Assembly (NCBI RefSeq): GCF_001425175.1
Contig: NZ_LMDV01000012.1
Coordinates: 218,335 to 282,334 of the forward strand
DNA from: Nocardioides sp. Root1257
GTDB lineage: Bacteria; Actinomycetota; Actinomycetes; Propionibacteriales; Nocardioidaceae
DNA: 64,000 nt
Reading direction: 5' to 3'
Made by a program: the position numbers and the translations under genes. The notes under the pieces are model-generated. The model was not told the DNA's origin and made no database searches. It saw only the letters and a program-made list of their open reading frames with translations. Below are positions 48,753 through 57,490 of this stretch, piece by piece (the stretch's first letter is position 1; every line of letters starts with the position of its first letter).

Positions 48753-49565
48753 GTGAGTCACGCAGCCATCCCGGATTCCCCGCACGAGCTCGCCGCCCAC
48801 GCCGCCGAGCGGCTGGCCGAGCTGACCGGCGTCGAGCGGCACGACGTCGCACTGGTGCTCGGGTCGGGCTGGCTGCCCGCGGTCGACGCCCTCGGCGAGG
48901 CGACGGCCGAGATCAGCACGACCGACCTCCCCGGCTTCTCGGCCGCCGCGGTCGCCGGCCACTCCGGGAAGATCCGCTCGGTCCGCGCCGGCGACAAGCA
49001 GCTGCTCGTCTTCCTCAGCCGCACGCACTACTACGAGGGCAAGGGTGTCGCCGCCGTCGTCCACGGGGTGCGTACGGCGGCCCAGGCGGGCTGCCGCGCG
49101 ATCGTGCTGACCAACGGCTGCGGCGGGCTGAAGCCGAGCTGGACGCCGGGTACGCCGGTGCTGATCAGCGACCACATCAACCTCACCGGCAGGAGCCCGA
49201 TCGAGGGCGCCAACTTCGTCGACCTCACCGACCTCTACAGCTCCCGCCTGCGGACCATGTGCCGTGAGGTCGACCCGAGCCTGGACGAGGGCGTCTACGT
49301 GCAGTTCCCCGGCCCCCACTACGAGACCCCGGCAGAGGTGCGGATGGCCGGCATCCTCGGCGGCCACCTGGTCGGCATGAGCACCACGCTCGAGGCGATC
49401 GCCGCCCGCGAGGCCGGCATGGAGGTCCTCGGCATCAGCCTGGTCACCAACCTGGCGGCCGGCATCAGCGACCAGCCGCTCGACCACTCGGAGGTGCTCG
49501 AGGCCGGCCGGGCCGCCGCCTCCCGGATGGGCGACCTGCTGGGGCGGATCGTCCCCCGCATCTAG
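48753..49565 (+). CDS. punA: Purine-nucleoside phosphorylase (trimeric, PNP class II)
   Basis: Splits purine (deoxy)nucleosides with phosphate to base and ribose-1-phosphate in salvage. The 270-aa protein shows LVLGSGWLPAV (phosphate loop), GHSGKIRSV, LTNGCGGLKPSWTPG, FPGPHYETPAEVRM and the base-binding EVLGISLVTNLAAG, the layout of the human-type trimer. The GTG at 48753 has TAGAGT about 8 nt ahead. In other actinobacteria this gene neighbours the phosphopentomutase/phosphohexomutase gene pmmB; here pmmB-like sequence lies 13 kb away at 62946. A TetR gene follows after 12 bp. Confidence 0.94.
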   Translation: MSHAAIPDSPHELAAHAAERLAELTGVERHDVALVLGSGWLPAVDALGEATAEISTTDLPGFSAAAVAGHSGKIRSVRAGDKQLLVFLSRTHYYEGKGVAAVVHGVRTAAQAGCRAIVLTNGCGGLKPSWTPGTPVLISDHINLTGRSPIEGANFVDLTDLYSSRLRTMCREVDPSLDEGVYVQFPGPHYETPAEVRMAGILGGHLVGMSTTLEAIAAREAGMEVLGISLVTNLAAGISDQPLDHSEVLEAGRAAASRMGDLLGRIVPRI

Positions 49566-49577
49566 CCAGGAGACGAC

Positions 49578-50204
49578 ATGGGCGACACCCGCGCCGCGCT
49601 CGTCGAGGCCGCCACCCGCACCTTCGCCGAGGACGGCGTGCTCACCGCGTCCCTCGTCGAGGTCACCCGTCGCGCCGGGCAGCGCAACCGGGGCGCCGTG
49701 CACTACCACTTCGGCTCCCGCGAGGCCCTCGTCGTGGCGGTGCTCGAGCAGCACACCGCCTTCCTCGCGGCCCGCGAGGGCGAGCTCCTCGAGATCGCGC
49801 GGGCGACGCCCCCGGATGACCTCGCCGCGGTGCTCGAGGCGATCGTGCGACCGGCGATCGAGCTGGCCGAGACCGGCCCGTCCGGGCGCGACTACCTGGT
49901 CATCGTCGGTCAGCTCGTCGAGGAGTACGACCGCCTCGACCCGACCGTCCGCGCCGCGCTGACCGCCACCGGCGGGTACGACGTCTACGCGCTGCTCGCC
50001 GAGCGCCTCCCCGCCCTCGACGAGCCGCTCCACAACGAGCGGATGGCCCTGGTCACCGAGTTCATCCTCCGCACCGTCGCCGCGCGGGCCCGCGCCCAGC
50101 AGACCGGGACGCCCGGTCGCGCGCAGCTGCCCACCGAACGCTTCGTGCGCAACCTGGTCGCGATGGCGGCGGGCATGGCGACGGCGCCACCCCTTGACGG
50201 CTAA
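49578..50204 (+). CDS. TetR-family regulator
   Basis: The 208-aa regulator starts GDTRAALVEAATRTFAEDG, with helix-turn-helix SLVEVTRRAGQRNRGAVHYHFGSREAL (given as the region about 24-50). The second half is all-helical, rich in Leu and Arg, and should bind a ligand. It is separated from the quinone-oxidoreductase gene by 47 bp that contain TTAGTACGG and a short CACCgagtGATGG stretch but no clear long dyad. The likely target is the downstream oxidoreductase-sulfotransferase pair. Confidence 0.88.
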   Translation: MGDTRAALVEAATRTFAEDGVLTASLVEVTRRAGQRNRGAVHYHFGSREALVVAVLEQHTAFLAAREGELLEIARATPPDDLAAVLEAIVRPAIELAETGPSGRDYLVIVGQLVEEYDRLDPTVRAALTATGGYDVYALLAERLPALDEPLHNERMALVTEFILRTVAARARAQQTGTPGRAQLPTERFVRNLVAMAAGMATAPPLDG

Positions 50205-50251
50205 AACCCCCTCTTAGTACGGTCCCGGCATCACCGAGTGATGGGGGTCAC

Positions 50252-51286
50252 ATGAGGGCAGTCCGCGTGGTCCGCCACGGCGAGCCGACCGCGGCCATCG
50301 AGGTCCGCGACGACGTCGAGGTCCCCGAGCCGGGTCCCGGCCAGGTCCGGGTGGCGGTCTCGGCCGCCTCCCTCAACTTCGGCGACATCGCCCGCTGCCG
50401 CGGTGGCGTCGCCGCCGTGATGGCCCAGCCGCCGTTCACCCTCGGCATGGACCTCGCCGGCGTCGTCGAGGCCGCCGGGGAGGGTGCCGAGGAGTGGATC
50501 GGCCGCCGCGTCGTCGGCATCGCACCCCAGTCGCTCGGCGGCCTGGCCGAGCAGGCACTCGCCGGGAGCGTCTTCGAGGCGCCCCCCGAGCTCGACGACG
50601 CGGAGGCCGCCGCGTTCACGCTCCCCTTCCACGTCGGCTACCTCGCCCTGCACGAGCGTGCCCGGCTCCAGCCCGGCGAGACCGTCGTCGTCCGCGGCGG
50701 CGCCAGCGCGGTCGGTACGGCGGCGATCCAGCTCGCTGTCGCGGCCGGCGCCCGCGTGCTCGCGATCGCCGGCGGCGCGGAGAAGGCCCGGCTCTGCCGC
50801 GACCTCGGTGCCGAAGTCGCCATCGACCACACGTCCGAGGACGTCTTCGACGCGGTCATGGACGCGACGGGCGACCGCGGCGCCGAGGTGATCTTCGACC
50901 CGATCGGCGGCGGACTGACGGAGACGATGTGGACCTGCGGCGCGCTCGGCGGCCGCTACCTCGCGGTCGGCTTCAACGACGACCCGGAGTCCGGGCTCAC
51001 CGGCCGTCCGCTGCGCAAGCTGTCGATGGCCAACATGTCGGTGCTCGGGGTGCTGCTCGCCTACCTCGACACGCCCCGCGACTTCCGCCGCTTCGGCATC
51101 AACGCCTTCTCACCGGCCGACGGGCAGCGCGTGCACGCGGCGCTCCTCGACCTGGTCGCCGCCGGCAGCATCCGGCCGGTCATCGGGCGCCGGATCGGCC
51201 TCGACGACGTCGCGGCCGCCCTCGAGGACCACGCGGCCCGTCGTACGTCGGGCCGCACCGTCGTCCAGATCGGAGACCGGGAATGA
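50252..51286 (+). CDS. NADPH:quinone oxidoreductase-family zinc-less alcohol dehydrogenase (MDR)
   Basis: Medium-chain reductase of the QOR type, 344 aa: N-terminal GroES-like domain (VSAASLNFGDIARCRGG, TLGMDLAGVVEA), then the NADPH fold VVVRGGASAVGTAAIQLAVAAG with the AxxGVGxxG-like motif, ending VIGRRIGLDDVAAALE. It lacks zinc-ligand cysteines. Such enzymes reduce quinones, enones or acyl-CoA derivatives. The sulfotransferase starts inside its stop codon (ATGA), so the two should act on one pathway, perhaps lipid or steroid modification, which is inferred. Confidence 0.88.
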   Translation: MRAVRVVRHGEPTAAIEVRDDVEVPEPGPGQVRVAVSAASLNFGDIARCRGGVAAVMAQPPFTLGMDLAGVVEAAGEGAEEWIGRRVVGIAPQSLGGLAEQALAGSVFEAPPELDDAEAAAFTLPFHVGYLALHERARLQPGETVVVRGGASAVGTAAIQLAVAAGARVLAIAGGAEKARLCRDLGAEVAIDHTSEDVFDAVMDATGDRGAEVIFDPIGGGLTETMWTCGALGGRYLAVGFNDDPESGLTGRPLRKLSMANMSVLGVLLAYLDTPRDFRRFGINAFSPADGQRVHAALLDLVAAGSIRPVIGRRIGLDDVAAALEDHAARRTSGRTVVQIGDRE

Positions 51287-52458
51287 GCACCGTCATGAAC
51301 CCCGACGACCTGCAGGCCCAGGCCACCGAGCAGACCGGCCTCGACGACTTCGGCGACCCCAGCTATCGCGAGGGGCTCGAGCGCTACTGCGCGGCGCTGG
51401 TCGACGAGGCCCGGCTCAACGACCTCGGCAACGTCGCGCTCCCGCCGTCGCTGGTGGCCGCGCTCGTCAACCGGCTCAAGGTCGTCGACCACGCCAAGCA
51501 GCACCCGGGCGTCGCCGACGAGCGGATCGAGGCGCCGGTCGTGGTCATCGGGATGTTCCGGGCCGGCACGACCTTCTTCTCGCACCTGCTCGACATGGAC
51601 CCCGCCAACCGTGCGCTGCTCGGCTGGGAGTCGCAGGACTCGGTCCCGCCGCCGCTCCCCGGCGAGCGCAAGACCGGCGCCCGCGTCGATGCGGCGCAGG
51701 GCGGCGTCGACATGCTCGAGATGCTCAACCCGGCGATCAGTGCGATCCACCACGAGGCCGCCGCCGACCCGACGGAGTGCATCGCCGTGATGGGGCAGGC
51801 GTTCCAGAGCATCTCGTGGGAGGCGATCGCCAACGTGCCGTCGTACGGTGCCTGGTGGCGGGCCGGCGACAACCGCGGCGCCTACGACTACCACCGCCTG
51901 GTCCTGCAGACCCTGCAGAGCGCCGGGGTCCGCGGCCGCTGGACGCTGAAGAGCCCGCACCACGCACTCGCCCTCGACGCACTCGTCGACACCTACCCCG
52001 ACGCCCGCCTGGTGCTTCTCCACCGCGACCCGGTCGCGCTCACCGGGTCGGTGTGCAGCCTGATCAACGTCATGTCGAGCACGTTCTCCGACGCCGACCA
52101 CTGCTCCTACATCGCCGAGCACTGGAGCGACACCCTCGAGGAGTCGATCCACCGCGTCGAGGACTTCCGCGCCCGGCGCCCCGAGCACCCGATCCTCGAC
52201 GTCCGCTACGCCGACCTGGCCCGCGATCCCGTGGACACCGTCCGCGGCGTCTACGACTCGCTCGGCCTCGAGCCCGGAGCCGGTGCGTTCGACGCCATGT
52301 CCGACTTCCTCTCCGCCCACCCGCGCGGCGAGTTCGGCGGCCACCGCTACGACGTCGCCGAGTTCGGCCTCACCGAGGCGGCCGTGCGCGACCGGTTCTC
52401 CGAGTACGTCGAGCGCTACGACGTCGAGAGCGAGCGGCTCACCTCCCCCGCGGGCTAA
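51283..52458 (+). CDS. PAPS-dependent sulfotransferase family protein
   Basis: A 391-aa enzyme with the 5'-phosphosulfate loop VVIGMFRAGTTFFSHLLDMD and a 3'-phosphate-binding segment around VLLHRDPVALTGSVCSLINV. The C-terminal part has WSDTLEESIHRVEDFRARR and DVRYADLARDPV, typical for the Sulfotransfer_3 group found in actinobacteria that sulfate lipids or steroids. Acceptor unknown. It overlaps the oxidoreductase by four bases and is followed, after 10 bp, by a TetR gene with its own leaderless-type TAATCT. Confidence 0.87.
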   Translation: MSTVMNPDDLQAQATEQTGLDDFGDPSYREGLERYCAALVDEARLNDLGNVALPPSLVAALVNRLKVVDHAKQHPGVADERIEAPVVVIGMFRAGTTFFSHLLDMDPANRALLGWESQDSVPPPLPGERKTGARVDAAQGGVDMLEMLNPAISAIHHEAAADPTECIAVMGQAFQSISWEAIANVPSYGAWWRAGDNRGAYDYHRLVLQTLQSAGVRGRWTLKSPHHALALDALVDTYPDARLVLLHRDPVALTGSVCSLINVMSSTFSDADHCSYIAEHWSDTLEESIHRVEDFRARRPEHPILDVRYADLARDPVDTVRGVYDSLGLEPGAGAFDAMSDFLSAHPRGEFGGHRYDVAEFGLTEAAVRDRFSEYVERYDVESERLTSPAG

Positions 52459-52468
52459 TCTCGCCCTC

Positions 52469-53041
52469 GTGCCCCGCATCTCCGGCGAGACCCTGCAGCA
52501 GCACCGCGAGCAGCTGCAGCGGCGCGTCTTCGAGGCGTTCGCCGACCTGATGGCAGAGCGCAGCTTCGACGCGATCACGATGGCCGCCATCGCCGAGCGG
52601 GCCGATGTCGGCCGGACCGCGATCTATCACCACTTCCCCGACAAGGAGTCGGTCGTGGTGGCCTTCGCGTCGCACGAGACGGAGGAGTACCTGCACCGTC
52701 TCCGCGACGTCCTCGCCGGGGCGGACGACCCGGCCACCCGGCTGCGCCTCTACGTGCGCCACCACCTCGCCGAGGGCGAGCGGTTCCACATGGGCCTCGG
52801 CCCGCAGCTGTACGGCGTCCTCGGCCCGGACTCGCGGATGGCGATCCGCCAGCACGTGGTCGCCGTCGAGGACGTGCTGCGCGGCATCCTCGCGGCCGGC
52901 ACCGCCGACGGGTCGTTCACCATCGAGGACCTCGAGCCGACGATGTCACTCATCCACGCGTGCCTGAGCCCGCGACACCTCCCGGCGCAGACGATCGAGT
53001 CGTTCGTGCTGCGCGCGGTGGGTGTCGCGGGCCCAGGGTGA
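52469..53041 (+). CDS. TetR-family regulator
   Basis: The 190-aa protein starts at GTG 52469 and has helix-turn-helix IAERADVGRTAIYHHFPDKESVV (region about 33-55). The C-terminal region contains VRHHLAEGERFHMGLGPQLYGVL, which resembles ligand-binding domains of small-effector repressors. TAATCT 7-8 nt ahead of the start indicates a leaderless transcript overlapping the end of the sulfotransferase gene. The product converges on the HtaA operon with 4 bp between stops and no terminator visible. Confidence 0.88.
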   Translation: MPRISGETLQQHREQLQRRVFEAFADLMAERSFDAITMAAIAERADVGRTAIYHHFPDKESVVVAFASHETEEYLHRLRDVLAGADDPATRLRLYVRHHLAEGERFHMGLGPQLYGVLGPDSRMAIRQHVVAVEDVLRGILAAGTADGSFTIEDLEPTMSLIHACLSPRHLPAQTIESFVLRAVGVAGPG

Positions 53042-53045
53042 TGCG

Positions 53046-54434
53046 CTACTTCCGCTTGCTCCGCTTGACCTTGAAGGCCACGACCTTCGTGGCCGACGTG
53101 AAGGCAGCCGACCCGGCGTAGACGACCGTGGCCCTCCAGCTGCCGGCCTTCAGCTTCGGCAGCGTGACGACCGCCTTGCCGTTCGTGGCCTTCGCGGTCC
53201 GCTTGACGGCCTTCTTGCCCTTGCTGGTCAGCTTGACGGTGACCTTGCCCGCGGGCTTGCCACCGGTCGCCTTCAGGATGACCGCCAGCCTGCCGGCCTT
53301 CGTGGTGGTGGGCACCTTGGTGACCTTGGCGGTCGCCTTCGTCGCAGCCTTGGCCGGCGTCACCGGCGTCGCGGTGAGCTCGGACCAGTCGATGGTCACC
53401 GGGGTCTCGGTGTCCTGGGTGGTGTTGGAGTGGCTGTGCGCCTGCCAGGTGTAGACCGAGTACGCCGTGTCCTTGGTCAGCAGGTCCGGCGTCGCGCTCA
53501 GCGACGTGGCGAACGCCCCGTCGACGATCATCCCGGGGGTGACGTACTTCGCGTCGGCGAACTTGTCCATGGCGTCCATCGTGCTGACGTCCGGCAGGCC
53601 GCCGGCCGGCGCGAGGCCGACGTACACGCCTGCGTCGCCGGGGTTGGTGACGGCGCTGAAGCCGGAGCCGGCGACGCTGAACGAGACACCGGCCGGGCTC
53701 TGGGCCGTGGTGGCCGCCGTGACCCGCGGAGCCGGGAGGACCGCGTCGAACGGCGCCGGGGCCTTGAGCGCGTCGCTGCCGGAGCCCGACGCGTAGAAGA
53801 ACGCGCGCACCGAGGCCGGGATCGCGGTCACGTACGCCTGCGCCCACGACTTGCCGTCGGTGGGCTTGCCTGCGCCGTAGGTGTCCGCCGGGACCTCGCC
53901 GGTCCAGTCGGCGGTCGCGGTGAGGGCGAGGGGGTTGGCCCACGCGGTCTCGGCACCGGTGAACGACGTCAGCTGGACGTCCTGGGCGGAGCCCGGGGTC
54001 TCGCCGAGCGCGGCCCACGAGACGTCGGCCGTCAGGGTGCCGTTGCCGTCGGCCGCGATGGTGACCGTCGGGTCGCTGAACGTGATCGTGTAGCTGGTGC
54101 CGCCGTGGCTGTCGCTGAACGCGGCGGTGCCGTCGTAGGTGACGCTGGTGACGTGGGTGCCGGTGTCCGTGCGCCCCTGGCCGTCGACGAAGGTCACCTT
54201 GCCGGTCGAGGCGTCGTAGGTCGCGTGGTCGCTGACGGCCGGGGCGGCGAACTGGCCGGACGGCGCGGGCCGCTTGATGTACTCCGAGAACGCCCAGGTG
54301 AACGTCGCCGGCGCCGGGGTCGCCGCGGAGGCGGAGGTCGTCGTGGCGGCGACGCCGACGGCCGCCAACGAGGTCGCCGCCAGCGCGGTGGCTGCGGCCA
54401 CCGCCAGCGTGCGAGTCCGGGTGTGCTGAGTCAT
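53046..54434 (-). CDS. HtaA-domain secreted heme-binding protein
   Basis: A 462-aa exported protein: signal peptide with TSLAAVGVAATTTSASAATP, then an HtaA domain beginning FTWAFSEYIKR and containing the GTAAFSDSHGG stretch with the conserved histidine and ITFSDPTVTI. A second, weaker domain with GSGFSAV and a VYTWQAHSHSN segment follows, then a basic beta-rich tail (VKLTSKGKKAVKRTAK, ending KVKRSKRK) suited to cell-wall contact. HtaA proteins take heme from host or environment and hand it to HmuT. Its ATG overlaps the stop of the preceding HtaA gene. Confidence 0.85.
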   Translation of the reverse strand: MTQHTRTRTLAVAAATALAATSLAAVGVAATTTSASAATPAPATFTWAFSEYIKRPAPSGQFAAPAVSDHATYDASTGKVTFVDGQGRTDTGTHVTSVTYDGTAAFSDSHGGTSYTITFSDPTVTIAADGNGTLTADVSWAALGETPGSAQDVQLTSFTGAETAWANPLALTATADWTGEVPADTYGAGKPTDGKSWAQAYVTAIPASVRAFFYASGSGSDALKAPAPFDAVLPAPRVTAATTAQSPAGVSFSVAGSGFSAVTNPGDAGVYVGLAPAGGLPDVSTMDAMDKFADAKYVTPGMIVDGAFATSLSATPDLLTKDTAYSVYTWQAHSHSNTTQDTETPVTIDWSELTATPVTPAKAATKATAKVTKVPTTTKAGRLAVILKATGGKPAGKVTVKLTSKGKKAVKRTAKATNGKAVVTLPKLKAGSWRATVVYAGSAAFTSATKVVAFKVKRSKRK

Positions 54435-55660
54435 GCGGTTTCCTTCAGTCGGGGTCGGCGCGGTCGGCCGACGGGGACGAGCAGGGTGAGTGCGGCCACG
54501 AGAAGCAGGCCGCCGCCGAGCCACCAGATCCAGGTGGCGTCGGACTCGGGTTCGACCGCGTCGGTCGAAGTCAGGGGGGCGGCCACCAGCTGCGCCGCCG
54601 AGGGGAGGGTGGCGCCGAGCGCAGCGGCCGACGAGGTCGGCACCGCCGGGAGGGTCGGTGCGACCGGAGGTGCGATCGGGGCCACGGGGACCGGCGCGGC
54701 CGTGACCGTCACCGTCACCGGCGGCGGGACGACCGGGTTGTCGATCGGCTGCTTGGTCGGCGCGACGCTCGGGGTCGGCTCGACCTCCTCCTCGGCGGAG
54801 GTGAACGCGACCGTGAGCGGCAGCGGGACCTTGAACGCATCGGTCGACGCGCCGCTCGACAGCCAGAACGCCGCCGTACCCAACCGCTTCATGTAGTCGA
54901 CGAACGTCTGCGGGAACGAGCCGAACGACGCACCCCCAGCGGCTTGGCCGGCCCCCGAGACCGTCACGCCGAGGTACGCCGGCGCGGCCGTCAGCCCGTC
55001 CTCGTCGAGAGTCACGTCGGGGAGGTCTGCGAGCGTCACCTGGGCTGCCGGCACCGGCGCCCACGAGGTCGGGTCGTCGACCGACGAGGCGTAGCCGGAC
55101 ACCGTCGCGGTGACGGTGCCGCGTCCGTCGGCCACGTCGAGGACCGGGTCGGAGATCGTGAAGAACGACATCCCCGAGTAGTAGAGGACCGTGACGTCGC
55201 CGTCCCAGGCGACGTGGGCGGTGCCGGCAGCGACGTCAGCTGTGCCGGCGCCGGCGCCGAAGACGAACCGGTGCTTGCTGAAGGTCCCGGCGGTGGGCGA
55301 CCCGAGTGCGGCACCGTTGCTGTCGGTGGTCAGCCCGGCCCACGTGGCCGGCTTCCAGGCGGAGCCGCTCCACTTCTCGATCTCCACGTCGCCGGTGCTC
55401 TGGTGCCAGCGGTCGCGGGGCAGCGTCGTCCCGCCCTTGCCCGGGTCGGGCACCCGCCCCGCGGAGAAGAAGTTGTAGGTCCGTGGCGCGAAGGCGCGGT
55501 TGCTCGACTCGTCGTTGAGACCCCACCGCAGGGACACCCCGTCGAGCTCGGTCGGCCCCGTGGTGGGTGCTGCGCCCGGGTCGTCCGCGAGGGCGGGTAC
55601 GGCGAGCAGCGCGCTCCCGACCACCGCGAGCAGCAGGCCCGCGACCCGGCTACGCCGCAC
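54431..55660 (-). CDS. HtaA-domain membrane-anchored heme-binding protein
   Basis: The 409-aa protein has a signal peptide (LLLAVVGSALLAVPALAD), an HtaA-like domain from LDGVSLRWGLNDES to about 230 with YNFFSAG and VLYYSGMSFFTISDPVLDV, a Pro/Val/Ala-rich linker (VPPPVTVTVTAAPVPVAP) and a C-terminal helix WIWWLGGGLLLVAALTLLVPVG with a basic end. It would stand at the membrane and pass heme on. It overlaps the next surface-protein gene by 11 bp upstream and its partner downstream by 4 bp. Confidence 0.83.
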   Translation of the reverse strand: MRRSRVAGLLLAVVGSALLAVPALADDPGAAPTTGPTELDGVSLRWGLNDESSNRAFAPRTYNFFSAGRVPDPGKGGTTLPRDRWHQSTGDVEIEKWSGSAWKPATWAGLTTDSNGAALGSPTAGTFSKHRFVFGAGAGTADVAAGTAHVAWDGDVTVLYYSGMSFFTISDPVLDVADGRGTVTATVSGYASSVDDPTSWAPVPAAQVTLADLPDVTLDEDGLTAAPAYLGVTVSGAGQAAGGASFGSFPQTFVDYMKRLGTAAFWLSSGASTDAFKVPLPLTVAFTSAEEEVEPTPSVAPTKQPIDNPVVPPPVTVTVTAAPVPVAPIAPPVAPTLPAVPTSSAAALGATLPSAAQLVAAPLTSTDAVEPESDATWIWWLGGGLLLVAALTLLVPVGRPRRPRLKETA

Positions 55661-56714
55661 GACGTCTCCTCCGCAGCCCGAGGCCGAGCCGGACCGATGC
55701 GACCAGCAGCACCAGGGCCGCGGCGCCCGCGAAGAGCCACGCCGCCCGGGTGTCGTCCTCGTCGGCGGCCTGCGTCTCGACGCCCTCGGTGGTCGTCTCG
55801 GCCGGTTGCACCGCGAAGCTCACCGAGGGCGGGGCGTCCACGCCGTACAGGCGCAGCTCGTGGGTGCCGGGCCCGGTCCCGGCCGGCAGCGTGATGACCC
55901 CGGCGAGCGATCCGTCGGTGCCGGCCACGAACGGCCCCGCGCCGGCGGCCCCGTCGTCGAAGACCGCCGAGACCTGGGTGCCGGACGGCAGGCCGGTGGC
56001 GTGGAACGCGAGGACGTTGCCGGCGACGGCGGAGCCGCGGTCGACCTCGAGGGTGGCCGGTCCGGCGGGCTTCGCGGTGGCGCCGGCGCCGGGCTCGGCG
56101 GTCGCCGGGGCGGTCGGGTCCGCGGCCGCGGTCGAGCCGCCGGTCGGGGTGGCGCTCGGGCTCGACGTCGCGCCGGAGGTGCTCGATCCGATGGTGACCG
56201 GGGTGAAGGTCTCGTTGTGGGCGTTGGTGATCCCGTGAGCGCCGACCGTGATGACGCCGCAGGTGACCTTGCGGCAGTCGACGGTGTGCACGGCACCCGC
56301 GCGGTCGTAGGTCTGGAAGGTCGCGCCCGGCACCACGATCTGCGTCGACCACGCACCGGACGCCGACATCGAGCCACCGTTGGCCGAGGACGCCGTGTCC
56401 GAGCCGGGGAAGGCGACGAACCGCTGGAAGCCCTGGTTGTCCTTCGACTCGCTGTCGGGCACGTAGTAGTAGTCCTGCCCGGTGACGCCGCCCTTGCTGG
56501 GCTGCCAGCCGGGGTCGACGGTGCCGAAGAAGACGTAGACGCCGCCGTGACCGCCCTTGATCGACTGGAAGCCCGAGCCGGAGACCTGCACCGTGGTCGC
56601 GTACGTCGGGTCGACGGAGCCCGGGGTGACCGAGACGCGCGCGTCGGCGAACGCCGGGGCCGGGACGAGGAGGGCGGCCGCGACGAGCGCGGCGAGGATC
56701 AGCCTGCGGGCCAC
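55650..56714 (-). CDS. Secreted, C-terminally anchored protein of the heme locus (unknown domain)
   Basis: A 354-aa exported protein, start GTG 56714 with GGGAGT 6 bp upstream: signal peptide LILAALVAAALLVPAPAFAD, a beta domain with the neocarzinostatin-like SVTPGSVDP ... VQVSGSGF opening and a disulfide-like DCRKVTCGVITVGAHG, a Thr/Ser/Ala/Pro linker, a second beta domain and a C-terminal helix LFAGAAALVLLVASVRLGL. The domain is not one I can name as heme-binding, but operon position argues for that process. It overlaps hmuV by 16 bp. Confidence 0.75.
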   Translation of the reverse strand: MARRLILAALVAAALLVPAPAFADARVSVTPGSVDPTYATTVQVSGSGFQSIKGGHGGVYVFFGTVDPGWQPSKGGVTGQDYYYVPDSESKDNQGFQRFVAFPGSDTASSANGGSMSASGAWSTQIVVPGATFQTYDRAGAVHTVDCRKVTCGVITVGAHGITNAHNETFTPVTIGSSTSGATSSPSATPTGGSTAAADPTAPATAEPGAGATAKPAGPATLEVDRGSAVAGNVLAFHATGLPSGTQVSAVFDDGAAGAGPFVAGTDGSLAGVITLPAGTGPGTHELRLYGVDAPPSVSFAVQPAETTTEGVETQAADEDDTRAAWLFAGAAALVLLVASVRLGLGLRRRRRAA

Positions 56715-57490
56715 GGGACCACTCCCTTCACCCGGACCGGGACGACGAGCAGGTTGCCGTCGTGGGCGATCACCTCGACCGGGTGCTCGTAGACCTCGGT
56801 GAGCAGCGCCGAGGTGAGGACGTCGGCCGGCGTGCCGTTGGCCCGCACCCGGCCGCGCGAGAGCACGCAGATCCGGTCGGCGTACGCCGCCGCGAGCGAC
56901 AGGTCGTGCAGCACGACGACCACGGCGGCGCCCGCCTCCGCCGCCGAGCGCGCGACGGCGAGCAGCGACTCCTGGTGGCGGATGTCGAGCGCCGCTGTCG
57001 GCTCGTCGAGCAGCAGCACCGGGGTCTCCTGCGCGAGCAGCCGGGCGAAGGAGGTGCGCGCCTGCTCGCCGCCCGACAGGGTCGGGTAGAGCCGGTCGGC
57101 CAGGTCGGTCACGTCTGCGCGCTCCATCGACTCCGCGACCACGCGGTCGTCGTCGTCCTCGCGCGCGGTGCGGTGCCACGGCGAACGGCCCATCCGGACC
57201 ACCTCGTGCACCCGGAACCCGAAGGCCAGGCCCTGCTTCTGGAGCTGCATCGCCCGCTGCCGCGCCAGCTCGCGGGCGGCGTACGACGCGAGCGGCTTGT
57301 CGTCGAGGGTGACACGACCCGAGGTCGGGTCGACGTCGCCGGAGAGGACCCCGAGCAGCGTGGTCTTGCCGGCCCCGTTGGGTCCGACCAGGGCGACGAG
57401 CTCGCCACCGCGGACGTCCAGGTCGACGTCGGCGAGGATCGGGTGGCCGTCGAAGCTGACACCGAGGCCACGGGTGCCGAGGGTCGTCAT
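56699..57490 (-). CDS. hmuV: Heme ABC transporter ATP-binding protein
   Basis: A 263-aa FecCD-type ATPase: Walker A GPNGAGKTT, Q-loop around ARQRAMQLQKQG, signature LSGGEQARTSFARLL, Walker B PVLLLDEPTAALD, and H-loop VVVVLHDLSLAAAYADR. The family drives import of heme or siderophores through HmuU. It begins inside the hmuU stop codon (ATGA) and overlaps the following surface-protein gene, so the whole group is translationally coupled. Confidence 0.93.
   Translation of the reverse strand: MTTLGTRGLGVSFDGHPILADVDLDVRGGELVALVGPNGAGKTTLLGVLSGDVDPTSGRVTLDDKPLASYAARELARQRAMQLQKQGLAFGFRVHEVVRMGRSPWHRTAREDDDDRVVAESMERADVTDLADRLYPTLSGGEQARTSFARLLAQETPVLLLDEPTAALDIRHQESLLAVARSAAEAGAAVVVVLHDLSLAAAYADRICVLSRGRVRANGTPADVLTSALLTEVYEHPVEVIAHDGNLLVVPVRVKGVVPWPAG

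Noticed and set aside
53128..53454. Hydrophobic plus-strand frame opposite the HtaA gene.
   Set aside because: Antisense of the Lys/Thr/Val-rich HtaA tail yields hydrophobic residues by chance; no start signal.
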